Notes: generated by a model not told the origin, from the letters alone. Shown: positions 1 through 8,024, numbered from the stretch's first letter. The stretch is 23,104 nt of DNA from Pseudomonadota bacterium (GCA_026400695.1 JAPLON010000096.1:17717-40820), one strand, 5' to 3'. Made by a program: numbers and translations.

Positions 1-1438
1 CAGTTGGGCACTTTAATGCAATGTCTCCATCAGGTGTTTTGAAAGTGTATGGAGGCAATCCTTCAACAATACCACCACCTTCAACGCCTCTAATTGCTGC
101 TGTCCAACGATATAGGCTGAATGCATTACACATGCGTTCAGCTAGAACAAACGCTGCATTGCCCCAGCAAAATAGATTACTATCAGCAATACCCACCTCT
201 TCTTTAAAGTCTAGGCCTTCAACTGGATTTGTGTCTGGACCATAAGGAAGGCGCATTAACACCCTTGGCAGTACAAGACTTACATATCTTGAATCAGGAG
301 CACTTCTGAAACTATGCCATTTTACTAGCTCTAAGCTATCCATTATTTTATTAATGTCCCTAGGCACACCTAAGTGTTCAAAACTATCAAGATCAAAAAG
401 TTTTGGATGCGCTGCGCTAATAAATGGTGCATGAGCTGCTGCAGCAACACCTGAGATTTTTTCTAAAAGATCCATATCCATAGGTGACCTGTCGAATTCA
501 AAATCACCGACCAAACAAGAATAAGGGTGACCACCAAAGGTTCCATATTCTTCTTCATAGATTTTTTTAAATAATTGGCTTTGGTCAAATTCAACGGCCT
601 TGTCCAAATCATTTTGTAATTCTTGCCGTGATAAGTTCATCAACCTTAATTTAAGACTTTCACCGGTTTCTGCCCTGTAAACCAGGTATGACAATCCGCG
701 CCATGAACCTTCAAGTTTCATGAAATCAGGATGATGGATTATTTCATTGGTTTGCGAAGTCAAAAGACCATCGATCCGCTCAATGTGGTATGCCAAATAG
801 TGTCCAGGTACTTTAGGATCGTTCTCATCTGGAGTAGCAAGTTGTGTTAGGAATTCAGTTAAAATATTTAGAACAACAGGCTTTTGAGAATCATCACGAA
901 CCATTTTACCTTCAGTAAAAAGTTTTTCTAAATCATCGCCTGAACCTGCGGTAATTTGGTCTGACAATGCTTTTTGTTTTGCAGCATCAGCCATAACGTC
1001 AGTTAGCATTTCTGAAAGTTTATCATTACCATCAAGCTTGTTCACCAGGTCTTTTAGGTGGCAGCGAGTGTTATACAAATTAGTTAGGTCATCCACCCTT
1101 TTGATAATATTTAAGGGTTCAAAATCCTCCATGGCTGTAAAAAATAGCTCAAGAGATGTTTCAGTTTTATCTCCGCCTAATTTGTAAGGTACGGTGATGG
1201 TTAACCTCGGCTTGATCGCCTCAAGTATATCAGGGAAACTATCCCGATCAATTTCTACAAACTTACGTTCCTTAAGGGGAGGTAAGGGATCGCTTAGGTG
1301 GCCTGATAAATCTGCGAGAATACCAACCACAAAAGGTAGTTCCTTCATTTCAATTGCATTACCTATTTCTACATCGTAGGTAATTTGAACGCGTGGCGGG
1401 CGTACCCGGTCGAGTTTATGCTGTATACTTTCGACCAT
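1..1438 (-). CDS. tssBC: Fused T6SS contractile sheath protein TssB-TssC (partial, C-terminus off the left edge)
   Basis: This is the sheath subunit of a type VI secretion system; TssB and TssC normally form a heterodimer that polymerises around the Hcp tube and contracts. The minus-strand frame is open for 479 codons from ATG at 1438-1436 to the window edge. Residues 1 to about 150 match TssB/VipA (PPRVQITYDVEIG near 14, LPFVVGILADLSG near 34, DPLPPLKERKFVEID near 50). From about 168 the chain matches TssC/VipB: the EKLFTEGKMVRD N-terminal segment, NEIIHHPDF..LEGSWRGL (231-249), KKIYEEEYGTFGG (291-303), AAAAHAPFI (332-340), RLPYGPDTNPVEG (396-408), IRGVEGGGIVEGLP (449-462). No stop or frame change lies between them. 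A GAGG ribosome site sits at 1451-1448, nine bases before the start. Roughly the last 80-90 TssC residues are missing because of the window edge. TssB and TssC are ordinarily separate adjacent genes, so the fusion is the oddity. Confidence 0.93.
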   Translation of the reverse strand, partial: MVESIQHKLDRVRPPRVQITYDVEIGNAIEMKELPFVVGILADLSGHLSDPLPPLKERKFVEIDRDSFPDILEAIKPRLTITVPYKLGGDKTETSLELFFTAMEDFEPLNIIKRVDDLTNLYNTRCHLKDLVNKLDGNDKLSEMLTDVMADAAKQKALSDQITAGSGDDLEKLFTEGKMVRDDSQKPVVLNILTEFLTQLATPDENDPKVPGHYLAYHIERIDGLLTSQTNEIIHHPDFMKLEGSWRGLSYLVYRAETGESLKLRLMNLSRQELQNDLDKAVEFDQSQLFKKIYEEEYGTFGGHPYSCLVGDFEFDRSPMDMDLLEKISGVAAAAHAPFISAAHPKLFDLDSFEHLGVPRDINKIMDSLELVKWHSFRSAPDSRYVSLVLPRVLMRLPYGPDTNPVEGLDFKEEVGIADSNLFCWGNAAFVLAERMCNAFSLYRWTAAIRGVEGGGIVEGLPPYTFKTPDGDIALKCPT

Positions 1439-1492
1439 AATTTATTTCCTCATTTACATTTTCTTTGGATGCATGCACCCAACTGTCCTTAC

Positions 1493-1535
1493 ATTCTATT
1501 AAATCTAAGCTTTGTTAAAATTTCGTTAAAATTTA
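1493..1535 (-). promoter_or_regulatory. Tandem 11-bp direct repeat and possible -10 upstream of tssBC
   Basis: On the plus strand GTTAAAATTT occurs at 1514-1523 and again at 1525-1534, an exact 11-bp period. Read in the direction of tssBC these are two copies of AAATTTTAAC. Fifteen bases further toward the gene lies TAGAAT (1498-1493), a fair -10 hexamer, with no good -35. Repeats of one DNA turn replacing the -35 are the usual layout for OmpR/PhoB-type activators; that reading is inference. The region is very AT-rich, so chance is possible. Confidence 0.35.
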
Positions 1536-1639
1536 TGTTTTTATTTCTTATTATTAAGATTATTTAATGGTATGGACTATGGCTATGTTTGGCTCTATGC
1601 TTGGAATCTGCTGATTTATCTAAAAATAAATTAAAAAAT

Positions 1640-2587
1640 ATGAAAAAAAATATTATTAATTGGGTTTGCGTTGATGCTCAAAAAATAGGCACTTGGAAGC
1701 AAGTGGAGGCTCTAGCGGAAAGTTGGCTTGGTGGAAATTTTCATAAAAAACCAATAAATTTATCTGCGTGGTGTAGATGGATGCCGCCAAAATTATTTTC
1801 CATTTTGCCGAAATTTTTGCAAATGGTTGCTGTAAAAGATCTTAAACAACCCTTACCAGATTTGGTAATTGCTGCTGGTCGCCAAGCAGTACTTGTTGCT
1901 ATTGCCTTGCGCCATAAGGCGAAAACAGTTGTATTAATGAATCCTGGTGTACCTTCTCATTATTTTGATGTAGTTATTGCGCCAGTGCATGATCAGCTTG
2001 TTGGAAAAAACGTTATAGCTACTCAGGGATCTCTTCATGGCATTGATCCATCTCATTTGGTGTTTCCTGAGCATTTGCGAAATTATCATGGCTATAAGAT
2101 AGGCGTGCTCTTAGGTGGTAATAGTATGCATGGTACATATGAAAATTCTCTGGCGGTTGATTTGGCTAACGATTTAAAAAAATTTTGCACAAACTCTGGA
2201 AGCCTGATTATTACACCATCAAGACGTACCCCTGTTGATTGGTTAGAGGTGTTTGAAAAAAATCTTAATGGTACCGCGTATTGGATTTGGGACCAAAAGA
2301 CTGAAAATCCGTACCCGGGTCTTTTAAGTGGTGTTGATGCAATTGTTGTTTGCGAAGATTCAATTAGTATGGCCAGTGAAGCTTGTGTAATGGGTAAGCC
2401 TGTATTTATTTATCAGACAGGGATTAAAAAAGCAAAATTCAAATATTTTTATAAACAATTATTTGATAAAGGTTATGCTAAACCCTTTTCATTAGATGCG
2501 ATCTTATACGAAAATAAAGGTTTTAAAATTTTAAAAGAAGTTGACAGAGTCGTTGAACAAATAAGTAAAATGATCGATATAAAATAA
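1640..2587 (+). CDS. ELM1/GtrOC1-type putative glycosyltransferase (mitochondrial fission ELM1-like family)
   Basis: The 315-residue protein resembles the ELM1 (former DUF1022) family, found in alphaproteobacteria and plants and thought to have a GT-B glycosyltransferase-like fold; the bacterial substrate is not known. Visible family signatures are LPDLVIAAGRQAV (about 75-87), VVLMNPGVPSHYFDVVIAPVHDQ (about 97-119), the VLLGGNS glycine turn (about 156-162) and VVCEDSISMASEACVMGKPVF (about 247-267), the last being the likely nucleotide-sugar site. I start at ATG 1640 because it gives MKKNIINWVCVD; an upstream in-frame TTG at 1589 would add 17 residues with no family likeness. No clear Shine-Dalgarno precedes either start. 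The gene diverges from tssBC, sharing roughly 200 bp of AT-rich control region. There is no signal peptide, so it should act in the cytoplasm or at the inner membrane face. Confidence 0.85.
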   Translation: MKKNIINWVCVDAQKIGTWKQVEALAESWLGGNFHKKPINLSAWCRWMPPKLFSILPKFLQMVAVKDLKQPLPDLVIAAGRQAVLVAIALRHKAKTVVLMNPGVPSHYFDVVIAPVHDQLVGKNVIATQGSLHGIDPSHLVFPEHLRNYHGYKIGVLLGGNSMHGTYENSLAVDLANDLKKFCTNSGSLIITPSRRTPVDWLEVFEKNLNGTAYWIWDQKTENPYPGLLSGVDAIVVCEDSISMASEACVMGKPVFIYQTGIKKAKFKYFYKQLFDKGYAKPFSLDAILYENKGFKILKEVDRVVEQISKMIDIK

Positions 2588-2618
2588 TACACCACTAACA
2601 TTGTATATTAATTTGCTC

Positions 2619-2639
2619 ATATTAATATAATATTAATAT
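2619..2639. repeat. Two tandem ATATTAATAT palindromes upstream of the exported kinase-like gene
   Basis: The 10-bp palindrome ATATTAATAT is present at 2619-2628 and 2630-2639, an 11-bp period, 46-66 bases before the ATG at 2685. The same palindrome is found before the exported patatin gene (8248-8257). It may be an operator, or just a product of AT-rich DNA. Confidence 0.35.
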
Positions 2640-2684
2640 TTTCAGTTGCATAATTGCTTTAGAGTGTTAAAAAACTAAAGTGTT

Positions 2685-3950
2685 ATGTGTGGAAAAGTAA
2701 ACATATTTTTGGCATGCACGCTAGCAATATTTCTTTCTTATACGTATGGTGCTGATATACTTGGTGCAGATGATTCTTTTAAAGAATATGTAATTAAAAA
2801 AGACGTTGCTTCTTTTAAGACTCGGCTATTTCTTGACCTAGGGATGTTAAAATCTCCATCTTTAAATTCTCCAGTGCGTGATATCGACAGAATTGTCTAT
2901 GTGAAATACCAAAAAAATCCCCACACTGTGCAGGCAACGTCTCTTGAAATTAAGGATGTATTGCCTCCTACATTCTCAATAACTTCCAATAATTCAGGAA
3001 CTATTAAGTCTTTAGCTGATCTTGATGCAAATGATGTTAGGTCGTTTCTTTTGCAGCTTGATATATTACCCTATGATACTAGTCTTAGAGAATTTCATAT
3101 AGAGAAATCTAAAACTGCAAAGGGTTATTATACCTCAGCAGTGTACAATGTGTATGCTCTATTAAAGGCAGGTGACCAAGCAATATTAAAACGTAAACAC
3201 ATGTATGTTGTAAAATTTTATAATCCTTCACGGACTACTGTTCATGCTCTTTGGAATCAGTATGGGGTAAAAATTAAAGATCTTCCAAGACTATCTTTTG
3301 AAGAAGTGTCAGCAAAAGTACAATTACAAGATTCTTCATATTACTTTTCTGTTTTGCATGCAGCTCAAGGTCAATCAGCTTTGAATATTTATAGAAGGTT
3401 CAACGAAGCAGATGCTGCAGAACAAATTAAACAGAGGCCTCAAATTCTTTGTTCTCTTTCTCAAATTGGTAAATCCCTAGGAACATTCCATTGCTACCAT
3501 GCTCTTAAAAATCCGGATTTACGAAAAGATTGTATTCAATACATTTTAAAAATTGGTAATCTCAATAATTTTTTAACAGTAACCCACAATGACCTGCACC
3601 CAGGAAATATTTTTGTAGATTTAGAATGTAAAGATCATTCAGCAGTTGCACTAATTGACCTAGAATCCATGTATTTATCAGCTATAAGCCCAACATCTAA
3701 TTGTATTGACGTTATGTGGTTTACGGAAAAATTAAAAAAAATATTAAAGAATCATGAAACCGACCAGTTTATAGAACACTTTAAAACAGCTTATGAAAAA
3801 GGCCTAAAAGATACCTTAAAATACTTTATTGACTCAAATTTGTTAAAGGATTTTGTTATAGCTCTACGCTCTCAGTCTTCACCAAAAGCCAAGCCGGCCC
3901 TGTTTCAGCAAGATTCTTCTGAAATGTCCAGCGATCGATCATTCTATTAG
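2685..3950 (+). CDS. Exported choline-kinase/aminoglycoside-phosphotransferase-like protein
   Basis: This 421-residue protein opens with a Sec-type signal peptide (Lys near the N-terminus, hydrophobic core IFLACTLAIFLSY, likely cleavage after TYG at about residue 22). The mature part carries the signatures of the protein-kinase-like phosphotransferases: a candidate ATP-binding lysine K177 in YVVKFYNP, the catalytic loop HNDLHPGN at 301-308 (D303 as base, N308 as metal ligand) and a metal-binding IDLE at 324-327 (D325). HND..H..N followed by IDxE is closest to choline/ethanolamine kinases and APH enzymes. These normally act in the cytoplasm with ATP; a signal peptide implies action outside the bacterial cytoplasm, perhaps in the host (inference). 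The last 31 residues are encoded antisense to the conserved end of the Tim44-like gene and are Ser/Gln-rich. No good ribosome site precedes the ATG. The substrate is unknown. Confidence 0.72.
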   Translation: MCGKVNIFLACTLAIFLSYTYGADILGADDSFKEYVIKKDVASFKTRLFLDLGMLKSPSLNSPVRDIDRIVYVKYQKNPHTVQATSLEIKDVLPPTFSITSNNSGTIKSLADLDANDVRSFLLQLDILPYDTSLREFHIEKSKTAKGYYTSAVYNVYALLKAGDQAILKRKHMYVVKFYNPSRTTVHALWNQYGVKIKDLPRLSFEEVSAKVQLQDSSYYFSVLHAAQGQSALNIYRRFNEADAAEQIKQRPQILCSLSQIGKSLGTFHCYHALKNPDLRKDCIQYILKIGNLNNFLTVTHNDLHPGNIFVDLECKDHSAVALIDLESMYLSAISPTSNCIDVMWFTEKLKKILKNHETDQFIEHFKTAYEKGLKDTLKYFIDSNLLKDFVIALRSQSSPKAKPALFQQDSSEMSSDRSFY

Positions 3951-4503
3951 TTAACTGGTTGGTATTGTCAATTATTTCACCCTCTTTACTTAAGGTCGTA
4001 ACTATCTGATCACTGGTAAAATGTACCAAAATTTCAGCTATTGATTTATCGACATGCATTTCTTCAATTTCGGCTTCAACGCTTTTTATATCAATATTCA
4101 GAGTTTCCTTTTGTTTCGTCCTCGCTTTAACGGCTTGCTGAAATTCTTTTGCAATTTTAGGACTAACTAATTGTTCTAAACGTTTGTTATCGCCTGCGGC
4201 AAATGCGGTAAGCACCGCACGAAATGCGTTGCATGCTCCAACTTGAAATTTGTCGATAGAAAAATCTTTAATCGATTTTTTAATCATCTTAATTTGTTCT
4301 ACAAATGGTTGTGGAGACTCAACAATAATTTCTGTCTGTGTTTGTGCTACATTTTTTTGTGGCAAGATAATCACGTTTGTGTCTGTATTTTCTGGGCGTG
4401 GCCATTGGCGCTGCTTTTCTTGGCCAGTGCGGGTGCCAAGAACACTCCATAAACGGTAAAATAAATAAACCGACAAAACTGCAAACAGAAGTATCTCTAC
4501 CAT
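3856..4503 (-). CDS. Tim44-like (TimA family) inner-membrane protein
   Basis: The 215-residue protein has one N-terminal transmembrane segment (EILLFAVLSVYLFYRLW, about 3-19), a charged and variable linker to about residue 75, then a Tim44-like domain: FQVGACNAFRAVLTAFAAGDNKRLEQLVSP, an IKSVEAEIEEMHVDKS stretch and the typical closing segment DRWTFQKNL...PAWLLVKTES. Tim44 is a mitochondrial import-motor anchor; bacterial homologues in alphaproteobacteria are membrane-bound with no settled role. The architecture is that of the bacterial TimA type. It is convergent with the kinase-like gene and overlaps its 3' end by 95 bp, and it is divergent from ubiE with a 56-bp gap that must hold both promoters. 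Family call is firm; function is not. Confidence 0.85.
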   Translation of the reverse strand: MVEILLFAVLSVYLFYRLWSVLGTRTGQEKQRQWPRPENTDTNVIILPQKNVAQTQTEIIVESPQPFVEQIKMIKKSIKDFSIDKFQVGACNAFRAVLTAFAAGDNKRLEQLVSPKIAKEFQQAVKARTKQKETLNIDIKSVEAEIEEMHVDKSIAEILVHFTSDQIVTTLSKEGEIIDNTNQLTNRMIDRWTFQKNLAETGPAWLLVKTESVEL

Positions 4504-4559
4504 ATTTTTTTCCTATGCTAAGCTACGACATTATGCCTTAGCTTTGTGAGCCTGTACAT

Positions 4560-5315
4560 ATGGAACATACCACACGTGATAACGACTATTCTGATTTTGG
4601 GTTTAAAACAGTTAAAACTAAGTTAAAAACGGGATTGGTGCATGAACTTTTTTCTAGTGTGTCAAAAAACTACGACTTAATGAATGATGTTATGAGCTTC
4701 GGGTTGCACCGTTGCTGGAAGAGGTCATTTGTTGGTGCGCTTGATTTAAGGCCGAATATGTCAATTTTGGATGTCGCAGGTGGTACAGGGGATATTGCAT
4801 TACGTATTGCCGCTGATAAAGCTTACCTGGCCCCCAAAATTACTGTATGCGACCTTACCTATGACATGTTGTGCGAGGGCAGAAAAAAAGCGCTTAATGC
4901 GGGGCAATTGAATATTAATTGGCACACTGGTAATGCTGAAAAATTACCATATGCGGATGCTAGTTTTGATAGGGTTACCATAGCTTTTGGTTTAAGAAAT
5001 ATTACTAATAAACCCCAGGCATTGTCAGAAATGTCTAGGGTACTAAAGCCAGGAGGTAAGTTGTTTTGCTTGGAATTTTCACCACCCCAAGGATTTATAA
5101 AGGGTGCTTATGATGCCTATTCTTTTCATCTTATCCCATGGATCGGTGAGCATTTAGCCAAGGACCGGGATGCCTATCAATATTTAGTTGAAAGTATTCG
5201 TCAATTTCCTACACAAGAAATTTTAAAAGATACAATTTTAGAAAATGGTTTTAGTTCATGTACTTTTGAAAAATGGTCTAGCGGCATAGTTTCATTACAT
5301 AAGGCCGTTAAGTAA
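4560..5315 (+). CDS. ubiE: UbiE: demethylmenaquinone / 2-polyprenyl-6-methoxybenzoquinol C-methyltransferase
   Basis: UbiE is the SAM-dependent C-methyltransferase of ubiquinone (and menaquinone) biosynthesis. The 251-residue length fits the family. Visible motifs are the ubiE-specific segment VSKNYDLMNDVMSFGLHRCWKR (34-55), SAM motif I LDVAGGTGD (70-78), the acidic end of strand 2 (CDLTYDML), the family motif RVTIAFGLRNITN (about 139-151) and the post-motif LKPGGKLFCLEFS. In an alphaproteobacterium the product most likely serves ubiquinone synthesis for the respiratory chain. The start at ATG 4560 gives the usual N-terminal length; only a weak GTGAG precedes it. It is followed by infA in the same direction, with a 141-bp gap. 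Confidence 0.95.
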   Translation: MEHTTRDNDYSDFGFKTVKTKLKTGLVHELFSSVSKNYDLMNDVMSFGLHRCWKRSFVGALDLRPNMSILDVAGGTGDIALRIAADKAYLAPKITVCDLTYDMLCEGRKKALNAGQLNINWHTGNAEKLPYADASFDRVTIAFGLRNITNKPQALSEMSRVLKPGGKLFCLEFSPPQGFIKGAYDAYSFHLIPWIGEHLAKDRDAYQYLVESIRQFPTQEILKDTILENGFSSCTFEKWSSGIVSLHKAVK

Positions 5316-5337
5316 AGGGAGTTATAATCATATATTT

Positions 5338-5365
5338 TTGATAAAATGCAACAGTTTCATAAATT
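5338..5365 (+). promoter_or_regulatory. Possible sigma70-type promoter for infA
   Basis: TTGATA at 5338-5343 and TAAATT at 5360-5365 are separated by 16 bases, about 90 bases before the infA start. The spacing is acceptable but both hexamers are imperfect and the region is AT-rich. Confidence 0.3.
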
Positions 5366-5456
5366 AATTCGTGTAATTAGTTTGGAAACACTTAAAAGAG
5401 TTGATTTTTATGGTACTTATAAGCTAACTATAATTATTATTTTTAAACATTATTGT

Positions 5457-5675
5457 ATGGCAAAAGAAGATCTGATTGAATTTACCGGGGTTGTTACTGA
5501 ATTACTTCCTAACGCTACGTTTCGTGTTAAGTTGGACAACGAGCACATAATTTTGGCGCACACTTCTGGTAAGATGCGCAAAAATCGTATTCGCGTATTA
5601 CTTGGTGATAAGGTTACAGTAGAAATGACACCTTATGACCTTAGTAAAGGGCGGATTACCTTTAGACAAAAATAA
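5457..5675 (+). CDS. infA: Translation initiation factor IF-1
   Basis: IF-1 binds the ribosomal A site on the 30S subunit during initiation. The 72-residue product, starting MAKEDLIEFTGVV, has the S1/OB-fold sequence expected throughout: VVTELLPNATFRVKLDNEHIILAH, SGKMRKNRIRVLLGDKV, and the conserved end TPYDLSKGRITFR. I use ATG 5457 rather than the more upstream in-frame ATG at 5346, because 72 residues is the normal IF-1 size and the 37-residue extension has no family likeness. It runs tail to tail into miaA with a 27-bp gap in which I see no convincing terminator. Confidence 0.97.
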   Translation: MAKEDLIEFTGVVTELLPNATFRVKLDNEHIILAHTSGKMRKNRIRVLLGDKVTVEMTPYDLSKGRITFRQK

Positions 5676-5702
5676 CGGTTTAATAAAAGCTGTTTTAAAA
5701 TG

Positions 5703-6608
5703 TTAAGCTGATTTTCGTTGTATTAGTTGGTTTATTTGCGTCGTATCAAATGGATTGGTAATTAGCACTGCATTGCTTACTTGGTTCTTAAACCAGGTGA
5801 TTTGTCTTTTGGCGTATTGGCGTGTTGCAAGTTGTAGTAATGAAATTAGTTCATCGCGGGTAATTTCTTCTTCTAGATACTTCCAAATTTCTTTAACCCC
5901 TATTGCTTTGCAAACAGGTGCATCTAAGTTTACTGAGCTTCTTAAAGCTTGTACTTCTTGGATTGCGCCTTGTTCCAACATTCTTACAGTTCTTTCATTA
6001 ATTAATTTATGTAATAGTTCTTTTTCGGGAAGTACTACGGTAAAAAGATAAGGTTTGTCTAACTGTGGTTTAGACTTTCCTTGAAAATAGAGAATCGATT
6101 TGCCGGTTTGTAAGATTACTTCTAAAGCACGACTTAGTCTTTGGCCATCATTGGGGTGTAAGTGATCCTTAATGCTTGGGTCATGGCTAATGACATACTC
6201 ATAAAAATCATGGCGTGTTAAGTTGTCTTTGGTTTCGCGAACTGCTTTTTTTATTTCATTTGAAATTTCTGGTATGGGAGATAGGCCATTAATTAGTGAG
6301 TTTAAGTACATTCCAGTCCCTCCTACAACTATAGGAGTTTTATGGCGTTTAATTACGTCTTCAATGGTGATTTGGGCAAGTTCAGCCCAAGCTTTGGCTG
6401 TTGAGACTTGGTCATTATGATAAATTCCAAATAGGTGATGGCGAGTTTCAGAAATTTCCTTTGCATCTGGTGCTGCGCTTAAAACTGGAATGTTTTTGTA
6501 TAATTGCAGACTGTCAGCATTAATGATTTCACCATCAACACGCTGGGCTAACCATAGAGCTAATTTTGATTTTCCACTGGCTGTGGGGCCTCCGATGATA
6601 TAGTACAT
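5703..6608 (-). CDS. miaA: tRNA dimethylallyltransferase MiaA
   Basis: MiaA transfers a dimethylallyl group to N6 of adenosine 37 in tRNAs that read codons beginning with U. The 301-residue protein has the P-loop GPTASGKS (7-14), the INADSLQLYK segment that follows it (about 29-38), VVGGTGMYLNSLI (about 97-109), the DGQRLSRALEVILQTG region (about 153-168) and the C-terminal IGVKEIWKYL and ATRQYAKRQITWFK segments that contact tRNA. Its ATG at 6608-6606 directly abuts the pyk stop codon at 6611-6609, so the two genes are almost certainly one transcript with miaA second. All key regions are present and length is normal. Confidence 0.96.
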   Translation of the reverse strand: MYYIIGGPTASGKSKLALWLAQRVDGEIINADSLQLYKNIPVLSAAPDAKEISETRHHLFGIYHNDQVSTAKAWAELAQITIEDVIKRHKTPIVVGGTGMYLNSLINGLSPIPEISNEIKKAVRETKDNLTRHDFYEYVISHDPSIKDHLHPNDGQRLSRALEVILQTGKSILYFQGKSKPQLDKPYLFTVVLPEKELLHKLINERTVRMLEQGAIQEVQALRSSVNLDAPVCKAIGVKEIWKYLEEEITRDELISLLQLATRQYAKRQITWFKNQVSNAVLITNPFDTTQINQLIQRKSA

Positions 6609-8024
6609 TTAGCTAACCTTTTCAATGCGTAACATGTTTGTGCGTCCGGTTTGTCCAAATGGTACTCCAGCTGTAATAACTATGTGGTCAACAGCAGGAA
6701 TAAAGTTCTCATGTTTTGCTAAATTGCATGCTGCTTCTACCATTTGAGATATAGAAAAAATATTGTCAGTCAAAACTGGGTGGGTTCCCCAAACCAAAGT
6801 AAGTTGTCTGGATGTCTTCAAATTGGGTGTTAAAGCCAAAATGTCGCAGTGTGGGCGTTCTCTGGCGGCATGAAAAGTTGTTGATCCTGTTTCGGTAAAG
6901 TTAACCATGAGAGCGTTACCAACAATTTTTACTGCAGAGCTTGCTGCCGTGGTAATGGCATCAGCTATAGTAGTTGCTGGTGGGGTGTAGCTATCATCAA
7001 TCATTTTTTGGTATAAAGGGTCTTTTTCTATACGTTGAATAATTCGATCCATAATTGTAACTGCTTCTATGGGGTAATCTCCTGAAGCGGATTCTGCCGA
7101 AAGCATGACAGCATCTACGCCGTCATAAATAGCCGTGGCAACGTCTGATGCTTCGGCGCGAGTAGGGGTTGGTGCGTGTATCATTGATTCCAGCATTTGT
7201 GTGGCAATGATTACTGGTTTTCCAAGGTTGCGACAAGTTCGAATGATTTGACGTTGCATTACCGGTACATCTTCAGCCGTCATTTCTACGCCAAGGTCAC
7301 CACGGGCCACCATTACTGCATCAGATAGCGCTACAATTTCGTTCAGAGATTCAATGGCCTTAGGTTTTTCAATTTTTGCTATTAGCTTAATTTTATCTCC
7401 TGTAATTTCTCGTGCCATCGTTAAATCACTTGGTTTTTGCACGAATGACAATGCCACCCAATCAACCCCTAGTTCTAGTCCAAATTTTAAATCGACAATG
7501 TCTTTTTGGGTAAGTGCGCTAATTGGTAAAACTACATCGGGTACATTAACTCCTTTGCGGTTAGAAAGTTCATTACCAGAAATAACTATTGTTTCTGCAA
7601 AATCTTGTCCGCATTTTGTAATTTTTAGGTGCACCTTACCGTCGTCTAAAAGTAAGTTAATTTCAGGTCTAAGTGCTTGAAAAATTTCTGGGTGAGGCAT
7701 GCAAACTCTTTGATTGTTTCCAGGAGTAGCATCTAGATCTAAGCGAAAAATTTGCCCTATTTTTAAAGTTATTTTCGAATTAGAAAAAGTGCCTATGCGT
7801 AATTTTGGCCCCTGTAGGTCAAGTAAAATACCAATAGGTCTACTAAGCTCTTGCTCTATTTTTCGAATAATGTGGTAACGTTCTGCATGGTCTTTATGTT
7901 CCCCATGAGAAAAATTAAGCCTAAAAACATCTGCGCCTGCTAAAAACAAATTCTTAATGTTATCATAGTCGGAAGAGGCTGGGCCTAATGTGGCAATAAT
8001 CTTAGCTTTTCTTTGCCTTCGCAT
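6609..8024 (-). CDS. pyk: Pyruvate kinase
   Basis: Pyruvate kinase converts phosphoenolpyruvate and ADP to pyruvate and ATP, the last step of glycolysis. The 471-residue length is normal for bacteria. The N-terminal KIIATLGPAS (about 8-17), RLNFSHGEH (active-site Arg and Asn), LDLQGPKLRIG, LIAKIEKPKAI (catalytic lysine segment), the VMVARGDLGVE signature and TQMLESM are all intact, and the C-terminal domain ends with the small-molecule site region TNMLRIEKVS. Keeping pyk and a nucleotide importer (tlc) in one genome suggests the cell still makes some ATP itself. It leads a transcript with miaA. No strong promoter hexamers stand out in the AT-rich sequence beyond 8025. Confidence 0.96.
   Translation of the reverse strand: MRRQRKAKIIATLGPASSDYDNIKNLFLAGADVFRLNFSHGEHKDHAERYHIIRKIEQELSRPIGILLDLQGPKLRIGTFSNSKITLKIGQIFRLDLDATPGNNQRVCMPHPEIFQALRPEINLLLDDGKVHLKITKCGQDFAETIVISGNELSNRKGVNVPDVVLPISALTQKDIVDLKFGLELGVDWVALSFVQKPSDLTMAREITGDKIKLIAKIEKPKAIESLNEIVALSDAVMVARGDLGVEMTAEDVPVMQRQIIRTCRNLGKPVIIATQMLESMIHAPTPTRAEASDVATAIYDGVDAVMLSAESASGDYPIEAVTIMDRIIQRIEKDPLYQKMIDDSYTPPATTIADAITTAASSAVKIVGNALMVNFTETGSTTFHAARERPHCDILALTPNLKTSRQLTLVWGTHPVLTDNIFSISQMVEAACNLAKHENFIPAVDHIVITAGVPFGQTGRTNMLRIEKVS

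Noticed and set aside
1194..1567. Two plus-strand ORFs of about 60 codons over tssBC and its leader
   Set aside because: They lie antisense to the conserved TssB domain or in AT-rich leader and have no family likeness.
4243..4459. Two plus-strand ORFs of 69 codons
   Set aside because: Both are antisense to the Tim44-like gene's N-terminal half, overlap each other in different frames and show no domain.
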